Made by a program: the position numbers and the translations under genes. A DNA stretch of 64,000 nucleotides from Pardosa pseudoannulata (Eukaryota > Arthropoda > Arachnida > Araneae > Lycosidae): positions 52,406,993 through 52,470,992 of the forward strand of contig CM063510.1 of assembly GCA_032207245.1 (NCBI GenBank), written 5' to 3'. Positions 37,271-48,065 of this stretch are shown one piece after another. The notes beneath the pieces were generated by a model that did no database searches, had not been told where the DNA came from, and saw only the letters and a program-made list of their open reading frames with translations. Each line of letters starts with the position of its first letter. The stretch's first letter is position 1.

Positions 37271-37672
37271 CAGAAAAAAAAAATTTCCGCGATGGATACT
37301 GTAGATTAAAAATGATAGGTGTCCGTTATGCCACATCGGGACATTTTAAAAACTGCGATTTTTCCATTTTATAGGAATTTTTACTGCTTGGTTAAGCGAG
37401 CATAAATTTAAAATGTATGTGATACCCGGTATATTCTGAAAGTTGAAACATGCAGCAAGTGACAAATACGTGACCTTTCAATGCACTTAAAAATGGGAGT
37501 TTTTAAAATTGGAAACAATGATGTTATAAAATCACAATCTATATTTAAGAAAAAGTATAATGCACACACTTAATTGTTTAGTTATTCTCCCGAAACATAT
37601 AATTAGTAGTTTTAGATTTAATTAATAATAATTTAATAATGTGTATAATTTTCAAATATTGGAAATAAATCT
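37271..37672. other. AT-rich spacer, nothing recognised
   Basis: No supported feature. Confidence 0.5.
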
Positions 37673-37684
37673 GAAATTTTAAGG

Positions 37685-37858
37685 TTTGGTTTGGAGTGCT
37701 ACGGTCTGCTTTTTGCAACACTAGGGCTAATGAGACCGGAACCTACAGCTTAAAGCCGATTCCGAACCTCTACGAACATTCATGCCACAGTGGGATTCGA
37801 ACCCACGAACTCCGGTACCGAAGGCCAACACCCTAACCAATCGGCCATCGTTCTGCAA
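37685..37858 (-). mobile_element. tRNA-derived SINE, full length with target-site duplications
   Basis: Flanked by perfect 12-bp direct repeats GAAATTTTAAGG (37673-37684 and 37859-37870). Tail TTTGGTTTGGAGTGC, body AGGGCTAATGAGACCGG, B-box complement GGATTCGAACC and head CCTAACCAATCGGCC are all clear. Confidence 0.93.
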
Positions 37859-37870
37859 GAAATTTTAAGG

Positions 37871-38860
37871 AATAATAATAACATAAAGTGTTAAATAATA
37901 TAATTACAATAACTTATTTTATGGTTACTTTTTAGAATACAATTTTAGCGTCACACTATAATACTTGTGTGTCACTAAGAGCCTTTTAAATATTGTTCCT
38001 CGTATATCAATGATACATATCAGTGATACATACTCATATATCACTGATAGTTGTAGCGGTGAAATAAGTAAAGCAACTTATTTTATCAATAACTTTTAGA
38101 ATATAATTTTTAACGTGTATAGTATACTAACGTATTACGTATAACGAATAACGTACTATAGTAACGTGTATAGTACTTATGTGTTAGTAAGTTGCCTATT
38201 GATGATTTTCCACATATTTTAACTGTCTAACTTTTCTGTTATCCGTACCACTGACAGTTCTAGCCGTAAAAATTGATTAATGTAATGTGTGAATTTATTA
38301 ATGTAACTTTATGCTTGTTTTTTTAAATTTTGACATGTATAGTATACATTTATGGTTTACTAAGTAACCAATTGATGTTTTTTCCTTGCATCTTTTAACT
38401 TACTAAGTATAATGTTACTTGTTTCACTGACAGTTCTAGCAAATAGCTTCACTGTTATCTTATCTGATGTATCACTATTTAACGTTTCAATATGAGATGT
38501 AGGTTTCTTGTTTGTTTTTTCTATTAAGTATTGTACAGTAGCGAAGTGTGAGAATAGATCATATCTTTCAGAAAAAATATTTTAGTTTAATTATTATGGG
38601 TACTGCTACCATAGAAACTAAAATGGATGAGACAACATCATTTTTAGTACCTATGTTTTGCTGTGTTTCATTTCTCACTGTCCACTTTTATAATAAAAAT
38701 ATGTGTATGTTTGCATGTATGCGTATTTATTAATTTATTCTCAATGCAAGTACAATTGCAAGCATCATTGTATGCGTAGATAAATGTTACCTGAAAGTAT
38801 AAAAATAGGTAAAACAATTTTTTCATAAACATTTTCAACTTAATGACAATTTTTATTAAT
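37871..38860. other. AT-rich region, nothing recognised
   Basis: Short local repeats (ATACATATCAGTGATACATA near 38013; ACGTATAACGAATAACGTAC near 38136) but no supported feature. Confidence 0.45.
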
Positions 38861-39023
38861 GGTTTGAGGCATTATAGAGTACCATTTTGCTCACGAGGTC
38901 TAATGAAACCAGGACCTACTTTTTAAAGCCGATTCCGAACGGCTACACCATCCATGCCAATAGCAGACACCTGAGAACTCCGGTACCAAAGGGCATTACC
39001 CTGTTATTCATTCATCGTTCGGC
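38861..39023 (-). repeat. tRNA-derived SINE, diverged
   Basis: GGTTTGAGGCATTATAGAGT, CACGAGGTCTAATGAAACC, AAAGCCGATTCCGAACGG and AACTCCGGTACC are recognisable in order. The B box is lost. Confidence 0.75.
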
Positions 39024-39280
39024 TATTTTTCATTAAATGAAATGTTATGAAAAAAGAATAAAAAGGGGAATTCTGACTGTTTAAATTCTTCTATCGCATT
39101 TTATTTATATAAGAATGGTCATCAAACTGTGTGCCACGAACGTATGCCAGAGGTAATGCGGTAATAATTATGAAGAGTTGGCTAACATTTGCAAAGTTTT
39201 TACAAACGCTGAATTTATTAAGAAAGCTTATGAAGATACTTCAAATATATTTTAGAATGCCACTAAGCATCTGGAGGATT

Positions 39281-39450
39281 GGTTTGGAATACTGGTGTTA
39301 ACTTTTGGCAAAAGGAGGGCTAATGAAGTAGGGTTCCACTTTCTAATTTGATTCAGAAAGACTGTGAAATACCTGCCAGCAGTGGGATTCAAACTCACAA
39401 ATTCCGGTACCAATTAGCAGTATGAACCCTACCCACTTGATTATTGTTCT
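39281..39450 (-). repeat. tRNA-derived SINE, diverged
   Basis: Starts GGTTTGGAATACTGG, with GAGGGCTAATGAAG and GTGGGATTCAAACTCACAA (B-box region) and TTCCGGTACC. The head is poorly preserved. Confidence 0.75.
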
Positions 39451-40243
39451 CGCGCACCTTATGGAAAGTGCTAAGTATTACCCTTGTACTAGACCTGATA
39501 TGCACTCGTTTACCTTGCGGTTCTGAAACTGGTTGCTACATTTATGGGCTCATACGAAGGTTGCCACGACGGAAAAAGTTTTTTAAATGCTGTTCTATTA
39601 CACTATTTAATTCCACTGGATAGATTTAATATAAACGATTTCTTGATATGTTCATATACAGCGGGAGTCAAAAGCAATCCCGAGCATAAAGTCCTTTAAA
39701 CATTTTTGTGTATGCTAAAATATCCAAATACTGTTATTTCATTTATAAATCGAAGTGGTCATTCTATGTTTACAGTAACTTTTTGCAGATAAATTATTGT
39801 TATAAAATCAAAAACTCTTATGAGAATGTCAATTTAATTTACGAAATTTATGAATAAAACTGTGACCTTGCGGAAAATTAAATATAAACATTCGTCTAAT
39901 GTATTATAATCACAAAGTTTTCATACAGATAAAAATCTCTCCAAAAGGGTAAGCCAGTTCTAAGTAAAATTTCATTGCCTGCAGTATATATGTACAGATA
40001 TATTGATTTGAATGAAATATTTCTACACGATTCTACCAGGTTTTTCCTTTAGATTAGTTGTATTTCTAGGCTGTGTATGAGAAACACTTAAAAGATCCAG
40101 ATTAAATATTTTGTATTTTTGAAGTGTTATTGAGTTAAATAATTTTCAACAGCTATAACTTTAATCCTCTACTAAGTATATCTCATATTAGAGAAGAATG
40201 TTAGAGCAGTGTTTTATGACATTATTTTAAAGTTTGAGACATG
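39451..40243. other. AT-rich region, nothing recognised
   Basis: No supported feature. Confidence 0.5.
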
Positions 40244-40394
40244 TCCTAGAGCAGGGATGGACAAACTTTTTCGGCCGCCGGCCAAAAAACGAAAGAAAAT
40301 AAGTTTGGCGGGGCAAGATAAACTTTTCTAAAATTTTAAAGGCAGTATACAAGTACCTAACGGTTTAAATACGTTAATGAAATGAATGAAATTT

Positions 40395-40565
40395 TCATTT
40401 AATTTTTAAAAGTTCCTTATACTGAGGTTCAAAGTGATATGTACTGATTTTAAGAAATGATTATAAATGCTCATCTGTCAGTCTACTTCTGAAATTATTC
40501 TTTCTAAGGTCCGAAGTTGAAAACACTTGTTCACATATAAGAAGCAAATATATCGCTGATCTTCT
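40395..40565 (-). pseudogene. hAT transposase C-terminal dimerisation-domain remnant
   Basis: One minus-strand frame reads through about 55 codons with a single internal stop. It shows CEQVFST, then NNFRSRLTDEHL, a stop, and SFLKISTYHFEP followed by YKELLKIK. Established knowledge: the order (C)EQ.FS...K..RSRLTDEHL...L.IS....P is the conserved C-terminal dimerisation region of Charlie/ZBED-like hAT transposases. The catalytic residues lying upstream in that family are not seen; the TTAA element sits on that side. This is a dead fragment. Confidence 0.82.
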
Positions 40566-40597
40566 GGTCGTGAGATAATAAATTTGGGATATAATAT

Positions 40598-41240
40598 TTA
40601 ACCCTCTAAGTGGTTCGCAAGTACAATTCCACTAAACCGATGATCTCTTGAAAGCGGTTGTCACGTACAATTTTCGACCTCCAATGACGTTCCGAAAATG
40701 GATGTAATGTACATTTCTGCCAGTGTTTGAAGTAGGAGGGTCAGGTTGATTGTTTAGAAACTGCATCCCTCTTTGACTGACATTTATTGAGGTATGTACC
40801 TCTACTCCTTGAGTTACAAAGACGCTGACAGCTTTTCATGGATTTGTAAATCTATTTCGAAGTCTTTCGTTTGCGGTAACAGATGTATCTCTAATTGCAC
40901 CACTTAAATATCTTGGATAACTTTCGTAAAAAAATATAAATAATTCTCTTAAAGAATATTTTTATTTGTACTTTTAGAATCCATTATTTCTTATGGGATG
41001 ATCTTCGAGACTTGACGAGCTTTAGGTGTATTAAAAATTAACAATCTATAATATCTATTTATATAACTATTTATAACCGGAAGTAAATTAACAATAACGA
41101 TGGTGGGTTTCCCGTATTCCATTCTAGTCGACAAAGGGTAAAGTAAAAAATCAGAGAACGCTTTGGTCTTTGACACAATAAACCTTTAGCGTATTTTTAG
41201 GAGGCTATTTTTAATTGGTGTGTTCCACTTGGAGGGTTAA
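40598..41240. mobile_element. TTAA-flanked MITE (piggyBac-type), family L, nested in hAT relic
   Basis: The 643-bp element has TTAA at 40598-40601 and 41237-41240. Terminal repeats CCCTCTAAGTGG and CCCTCCAAGTGG match at 11 of 12 positions. The minus-strand frame at 40991-41176 has no recognisable domain. Confidence 0.87.
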
Positions 41241-41261
41241 GCAAAGTAGAAAAGGAGATGG

Positions 41262-41270
<9 letters not shown>

Positions 41271-41340
<70 letters not shown>
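41271..41340. repeat. (TA)n microsatellite
   Basis: TA repeat of about 70 bp inside the right part of the hAT relic. Confidence 0.95.
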
Positions 41341-41341
<1 letters not shown>

Positions 41342-41508
41342 CTTTTAATTTGATTCGAACCAGCAACTTAAAATTCTACCCGTGGGCCGGATAAAATCTC
41401 CGGCTGGCCAGAGTTGGTCCGCTGGTCGTAGTTTGCCCATCCCTGTCCTACAGTGATAAATCTTAATCAACACTTCTAATCACATCTTATAGTGCAATAC
41501 TTTCTTTT

Positions 41509-41511
<3 letters not shown>

Positions 41512-41561
<50 letters not shown>
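41512..41561. repeat. (TA)n microsatellite
   Basis: About 50 bp of pure TA repeat just outside the hAT relic. Confidence 0.95.
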
Positions 41562-41562
<1 letters not shown>

Positions 41563-42340
41563 CTTTAAATTGACTTAATTTAATGTTATTTAATTGCAAG
41601 CACAGTATCGACTTCCAATTAAATATACCTTTTACTATCAGTAATTCATGACCAATTAAAATATGGAATATAATTCTCATCCTTTGTAATAATTGGAGTT
41701 GCAAAAATAGAAACATAATTCTGATCACAATTTTGGGACAACCTATTTAATGATGTCATTTAGAATTATCCGTTTCCCTTCTAACGCGAAATGTCCCACA
41801 ACAGATGAATAGAGCATAAAGGTCGTGCAATAACTTTCAGCGTAATCCGTGTACATCCTATTGTTCCCGATGTATAAAGCCCTCCAAAATAATATCGCGT
41901 TCTCTAGTAGATCTCTTCATGGATAATAATTCTGTGCCCCTCTACAAAGGATTTGAGTGCCAGAATGTAGCCGTATGTTGACAGAGAAAATTCGAACAGT
42001 TTTATGTATGTTTATTAAAACCACATTGCTTCGTATCCGGATGTTTGCACGACGTGCGTTTACTATTTATCAAAAGAAATTAAAAATGCTCATTGCGTTT
42101 GCACAGTTAATCACAGAGCAAAGAGAAATATTTAAACTGTTTGCAGTTATGATTTAAATTTGAGCGCTATCACAAATCAGTCATTCATTAATGATAATAC
42201 TGGAAGTGTTCCTCCGTGTATATTTTGTTTATCCTTTGGTGTTCTTGTTACATTTCTTGGTACATAACTCTTCATAAAGAAAACTAAGAAGAATATAATG
42301 CAATAAAAGATAAAGATATACAACTAAACAAGAAAGTTTT
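41562..42340. other. AT-rich region, nothing recognised
   Basis: No supported feature. Confidence 0.5.
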
Positions 42341-42497
42341 GTTTTGGTCTGGACCACTATTGTCTACTGTTTGACTACACGATGGCTAATGGGACCAGGA
42401 CCTACAGCTTAAAGCCGATTATGAATGGCTACTTACATTTATGCCATCATAAGGATTTGAACCCATGAACATCGGTGCAAAAGAGCATCTCTCGGAG
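42341..42497 (-). repeat. tRNA-derived SINE, diverged
   Basis: GTTTTGGTCTGGACCACTAT start, GATGGCTAATGGGACCAGGA, TTAAAGCCGATTATGAATGG and a decayed B box (GGATTTGAACCC). Confidence 0.78.
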
Positions 42498-43076
42498 ATC
42501 GTTAACAAGAAAGGAAGGAAATAATCTTAACATGCAAGGAATTCATGCAAGTGGGAAGGAGATTTATGTTCAATTAATTCATAAACCTGTGAAAAAATGA
42601 GTTGTAAATAATAAAACTTAAATATTAATTAACAAGGACATATAAAATAAACCACATATGTGTATCTGGATTAATCCACATATGTATCCCATCTTACTCA
42701 TAGTTTATCAATTTTTGCTTCTTTGAGCTTTACGATAGAATAAGGCAACTTACAACAAGTAAATAATCAATTGCCTGAATATTTAATTTGTAAAATTTCT
42801 TAAGTTTGAGACTTAAAAACACGAACAAAAGTTTGAACATGAAAATATGGAAATGAATTCGGATAAAAATCACTGCTATTATTTTGTTATTACACATTAT
42901 AAAACACTTTATCAACTGGAACTCTCAAATTATACTTCGCAAATACGGTTTATTTAGTATTTCTGCATGTTTAAGTTTAAAAAAAAACATTACGTTTAAT
43001 AATGGGATAATTCTTTTAACTATAACGATGTAAAATCCATATTTACTTGAGTCTTACATAAAGTAAAAATATAAAT
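42498..43076. other. AT-rich region, nothing recognised
   Basis: No supported feature. CACATATGTGTATC and CACATATGTATCCC recur 30 bp apart near 42653. Confidence 0.45.
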
Positions 43077-43158
43077 TACAGTGTAACATATTGCTGCAAT
43101 TTCTAGCAAAATGTTACACTGTACAAAAACCACTGTTCTAGCAAAATGTTACACTGTA
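43077..43158. repeat. Short direct and inverted repeat cluster
   Basis: A 23-bp sequence starting TTCTAGCAAAATG and ending TTACACTGTA occurs exactly twice (43101-43123 and 43136-43158). Its last 13 bp also occur inverted (TACAGTGTAACAT, 43077-43089), so either copy could form a hairpin with the first arm. Confidence 0.85.
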
Positions 43159-44147
43159 TAACAGAAAGTTTATGCTTTTAAGTTTTAATGCCATTTCTAT
43201 GAATAACACTTGATTAGTCATTACTGTGGTACAGGTCAAATGAAAGGTTATTAATAGAAATACCATTATTAAAATTAAAACTATGTATTATCTGCTTTTC
43301 AAAGTACAATACTGTTAAACTATAGCTGGAAGATTAGGATATTTTAAATATAAGAATGCTAAAAGCATCCGATTTTTTTTCTGTTCTTCATAACAGACAG
43401 ACAAGAAAAAAAATGTTTTGAATAATTTAGTAACAATAATTTAATTTAAAATATGAAAAATATATAATTTTATATATTTTGTTAATTTATTATTGTGTAC
43501 AATGGCAGTGTAAATTAGAGTAACAACTATTTGACGAACTATTGCTCAAATTAAGATTAATGTGCACAATAATAAGGTGAGAAAACAATGGTTAATTTTT
43601 TTCAAGGTAAGATTATACTCTTTTAAAGCAAATTTGAAAACGTATAAACATCGATGCTAAAAGTGGTATTTAACACATGGATTCTAGTATAGTAAAATAG
43701 TCATGTACCAATATGGGATTCAATACAACCATTAAGCCTTCCAAATTGAGATTGTGGTGGGAAAAGAGGAGTTGAAGACATGTTTGAAGGTACTCTAGTC
43801 ATTATACTTCCTTTTCTAGAATCTCAAGAAACGTCTCTACTTGGGCGCAGTTGAAGAGTGCTGATAGGTTGTGGATACCAAAGCGTCCGGATAAAATTTG
43901 AAATAGGAACAAGAAGTTCCCAATTACCTTATTTTTGACGATAAAAGTCAAAGAAAATAACTTTGAACCTAGTGGTAACGATAATTAGTACCCTATCCGT
44001 TAATTTCCGTCAACTCGGGTGACATAGATATAACGTTTACTTCTATGCAATCCAACTCCACAGGTTTATGTGTAAACTTTAAGGTACTGCTTAAGGGTCT
44101 CTAAGCGTTACGCACGTAATCTCCTCCCCAGCCGAAGATGCCTTCAA
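43159..44147. other. Region with moderate GC near 43740-44130, unclassified
   Basis: The part from 43740 is less AT-rich than its surroundings, but no reading frame, domain or repeat partner could be recognised. Confidence 0.35.
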
Positions 44148-44275
44148 ACGGGTGTGCACGTGTTATGAGGATAAATTTAGATCCGAAACTTTCATTATAA
44201 CTACAACTGTTATTACCATTTAATTAAAAGACTTTTATATGAATCTAAATCAGTTCATAACACGTGCACACCCGT
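44148..44275. repeat. Inverted repeat with perfect 21-bp arms
   Basis: Left arm 44148-44168 contains GGGTGTGCACGTGTTATGA and right arm 44255-44275 is its exact complement. The 86-bp loop continues with weaker pairing (TTTAGAT against ATCTAAA). No target duplication was found. Possibly a MITE or a hairpin-forming sequence. Confidence 0.85.
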
Positions 44276-44450
44276 ACGTAACGCACAGTAGTAGGAATTA
44301 ATAACAAAATTCGTTTTAACACAGACTGTATTATTGCTTCAGAGCTAATCTTATCTTATTAGAGTAGGTACGTAACGCACAGTAGTAGGAATTAATAACA
44401 AAATTCGTTTTAACACAGACTGTATTATTGCTTCAGAGCTAATCTTATCT
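44274..44450 (+). repeat. Exact 83-bp direct duplication
   Basis: 44274-44356 and 44368-44450 appear identical over 83 bp (start GTACGTAACGCACAG, end CTAATCTTATCT), separated by 11 bp. The copy starts within the end of the inverted-repeat arm. Confidence 0.92.
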
Positions 44451-44764
44451 GAACATGATTATTAAAAATTATTTTGTCATTCCAATTTAATTTTTTTTTT
44501 ACATTTTAATGGAGTTATTTCCCATTTTAATAATATGAAAACATTTTAACTATTGCATTTTCTATTTTGATTCTTCAAATAATTTCATTACCTTTCCACT
44601 AAATTTCATATGTATCGCAACATTCCTTGCTTTTATAATTTCTATACCCTGTTAACGGTCTTATGAAACAGTTTTCCCGAGTAGTAGTCATATTAGACTT
44701 TTTTAAAATAGCTTTTTTGAAACTAACTTACTAAGTGTAAACATAGTTAGTATATGATAATAAA

Positions 44765-45271
44765 TTAACACATTGTGTACCGGTAAATTTAGCAACGGAA
44801 TTCTACCGGGAGCGGACGTTTTGGGCGTAGATTTAGTTATTCAGTTAAATCTCATTAGATGAAAATTATTTAATTATTTAACCAACTTTTCGTATTTTAT
44901 AATGAAATGTATAAACAAATATATAAATAAAAATATAGAAATAGCAACGGTAAGATTTTTGTAAAAAAATATAATTTTAATGCATAAATTTATAACAGTA
45001 TCGTAGATAGGAAATATCAAACAGAAATAGTAGTTCTATTTGATAGAATAGTTATATAGTTTTAATTTTTTAATTATGTTATATATAATTAATTTTACAT
45101 TATAAAAAATGAAAGACAAGAACATGCGGCTTCGTTTTCCTGTATATACCGTTATTTTTGTACCCACATACAAACCATGTTCTTACACTAACCCGTACTA
45201 GTACGTGACCCGCGCTCAAGTATCAATCGTCAGAAAACGTACCAGTACGTGTCCAGCATACAATATGTTAA
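44765..45271. mobile_element. TTAA-flanked MITE family F, copy 5 (full length)
   Basis: The 507-bp copy is in reverse orientation relative to copy 2, with TTAA at 44765-44768 and 45268-45271. Ends: CACATTGTGTACCGGTA and, from the right, CATATTGTATGCTGGACAC. It has palindromes CGTACTAGTACG and ACGTACCAGTACGT near the right end. It is the reference for reconstructing the split copy at 25442. Confidence 0.88.
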
Positions 45272-47793
45272 ATGAGGCTACAAATTATCTTCTTAAGTAA
45301 TGTTTCCTACTGTTATTCCAGAAAAAATAATTTATCTGCTATATAAATCATTCTGAAACAGAGCTGCATAATGTCTTTATACTTATGATTTATATTGAAC
45401 CTTATCAATAAAACCCTGCACACTGAAACTATAGTAAACTGAAACAAAACGTAAAAAAATATCTTTTTCAAAATGTATTGCAGTAGTAAACAATTTCCCC
45501 AATAAATACTTTTAATAAATATATTAGAAACATAATTTAAAATTATACCATTAAATGAAATATATGAAAAAACATGAATTTACTATTTATATCGTAATTC
45601 AAATAATGAATTAAATTTATTAATACATTTTGTAGAGTCATTTAAAATAGTGTATGATTTTTAGCATGTAGGTTGTAACTGTCCTTTCATACAAAATGCA
45701 TACATATTAAGAACTACTTCTTATACTCAAGTAAAGAACAATTCAAAATGTTTTTAAACTGTTCATGAATCATAGGTTTCCAAGGTAAAAGATTGCCATA
45801 TTAATTGATATAAGCAGGTAAAACAAATGTTCGTAGAAGATGTTTATGATATTTTTAGATGTATTAATACTGTAGCACGTAACTAGATCATTTTCTTTGT
45901 ATCTCAATAAATTATAGGCATATTGACATATTAAGAATTTTTTCAGGTCTAACCCATACATCATACATGTATTATAAACTAATGTGACCTTTTCAACTTT
46001 AAACTTCTGATTACAACTAACCTAAAATATGTTCTATGTGTTTTGATAAAACGCTGTAATAATCTACAACACGGAAGTTAATATACTCCATAAATCATGC
46101 CGTCAGACATAAGAGGCGATGCTGCAATCAGATTATTATCGATGACGATATAGAACCGGAAGAAGGAATTTTAAATTTATTCTACCAACCCTCCCGTGGA
46201 TAAAAATTGCTCCAGTATGTAGAAGGGTGATATAAGCAATGCAGCCCCTGCATATCCATCAATTCGTCTTCCCAGTCTACCGCAGCCTTTTCTTCCACGG
46301 CGAACTTTTATGACTTTGTTTAAAACTCATCTGATTTCTATCAATGTTCTGTTTGGAACTCGGCCAAGAAAGTTTTCAAGTTGGCAGAAAGAAAAGAAGC
46401 TAATATATGTGGTACCGTGAAAGATTATCGTGTATTTCTGCGAAATTTGGGTAAAACTGGCATGGGGAACAACACAGGTTGTACTCTCCGATTAATAAAG
46501 ATGGAAGACAATAACAGAGTGCAGTGTAACAACAATAATTAGCATTTACTTTTAGATTAATGACTTCAAATGTTAATACTATAGATTTCATATATATATA
46601 TAAATATATATACTTGATAATTATGTGCGTAAATCTAAATAAACATTGGTTTTTTTTTCAGGTATTAGAGAAGAAAAAGAAGAAATATTTTTTCTTCAAG
46701 TCAATCCATTTCAAATTATCAGCAACAAAATTTCTATGAAATTAAAGTATCCGTTTACCTTAAAAACGTCAGTTTTTGCCAAAAATCATAATTTTTTAAA
46801 AATTTCTCTATTGTAAAATTTCAACTTTTAGGCTTCTAAATCTGTTTTTGTTTTGTCTCTACGGCATTTTAAAGAAAAGTTACAGCTGTTTAAACATCAG
46901 TACAGCTGTTTAATCATCAACTGTTTAATCATCTTCAGAAACGGTAGTTATGAATTTAAAGCCTTTCAAAGAGCATTTTTTGGACACAACTTTTTAAATT
47001 TGCATGGAAATTAGTTTGAACATTTTTCTAGTATTTTTAATAACTAGCAACTTGGCAATTAGAAAGTTTCGAAGCAAGAAAGTGTGGGGAATATTAAGCA
47101 TGTATTTTAATTTTTAATAGTCAAATGCGTTTTTCTAAGAACGGTATTTTTAATAAAATGTTGAAACTTGAAATGTGATTCCTGAAAAAGTTCTTAAAAT
47201 ATTTTGTTGAAAATTATTATGAATGCTTTTGATAGTATTTACTAGTGAATGACCTAAAAAATTTAAATTTGGATAATTTTTAATGATGTTACACTCATAA
47301 TGAGCTATAAAGGTAATGAAAATTCGTTAAAAATTCAATGTGTATGATTTTGAAGGATTAAAATTATTTACCAAATGTAAATTAAGTAAAGATTTTAGGT
47401 GATTCACTAGTCCAGTGTATAAGAAATGTGTTGCATCAAAAAGTATTGAAATAATTTATTAAAAAATTAGACCTTGTTAAAAAAAACCGATATTTTTACT
47501 AAATTTTCTTCATTTATTAGAAATTTTATAAAAACTTCTATAGGAATAAATTTTTTAAATGCAATTCTTTGTGATAATATAAAAAAAATCTAAAAATGTA
47601 AAAACATGAACTAGTTTCTACGTTTCTACGTAAGAAAAAAGTTCTCCGAACGTAGACGAATACCTTAACGTAAATAATTTTAAGAATCCCCTTAGAAATT
47701 GTAAATTTTATTTCAAAATAGTATGTGGTTAACAAAAAAACAGCAAAAGGTCTACCTGTTAACTGTGTAGTAACGTATGTATAGCATGATGAC
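45272..47793. other. AT-rich region with a mixed-composition patch, nothing recognised
   Basis: The patch at about 46080-46520 is less AT-rich, but no frame or domain is recognisable. The rest is AT-rich sequence. Confidence 0.4.
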
Positions 47794-48060
47794 TTAACAC
47801 ATTCTATACGAGACACGTACTAGTATGTTTTCTGACGATTGATACTTGATCGCTGGTCATGTACTAGTACGGGTTAGTGTAACAACATGGTTTGTTTGTG
47901 GGTACAAGAATAACGGTATATACAGGAAAACGAAGCAGAATGTTCTGGCCTACTACATAGATTCTGGAAAAATTTAGACAAAAACTATTTTTTAAAACAG
48001 TCTATAGTTTATTTTTTCATCATCTCATATTTATTATACTATATAAAAAAGTCCATATAA
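47794..48060. mobile_element. TTAA-flanked MITE family F, copy 6 (truncated)
   Basis: Starts TTAACACATTCTATACGAGAC and follows the family through GTACTAGTACGGGTTAGTG, GGAAAACGAAGC and CTACTACATAGATTCTGG. Similarity fades near 48060; the other terminus is absent. Confidence 0.8.
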
Positions 48061-48065
48061 AATTT

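Larger units (their letters stand above)
40252..41445. mobile_element. hAT-type transposon relic with nested insert
   Basis: Terminal repeats CAGGGATGGACAAACT and CAGGGATGGGCAAACT (15 of 16) are typical of hAT elements. They are flanked by 8-bp direct repeats TCCTAGAG (40244-40251) and TCCTACAG (41446-41453). Coding for the hAT dimerisation domain survives inside on the minus strand. A TTAA element (40598-41240) and a (TA)n tract (41271-41340) have expanded it; without them it is roughly 480 bp. Confidence 0.9.

Noticed and set aside
37032..37304. 90-residue plus-strand frame and overlapping minus-strand frames in the CpG-rich island
   Set aside because: Several frames stay open at once because the block is GC-rich. 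No domain, splice context or codon pattern favours one.
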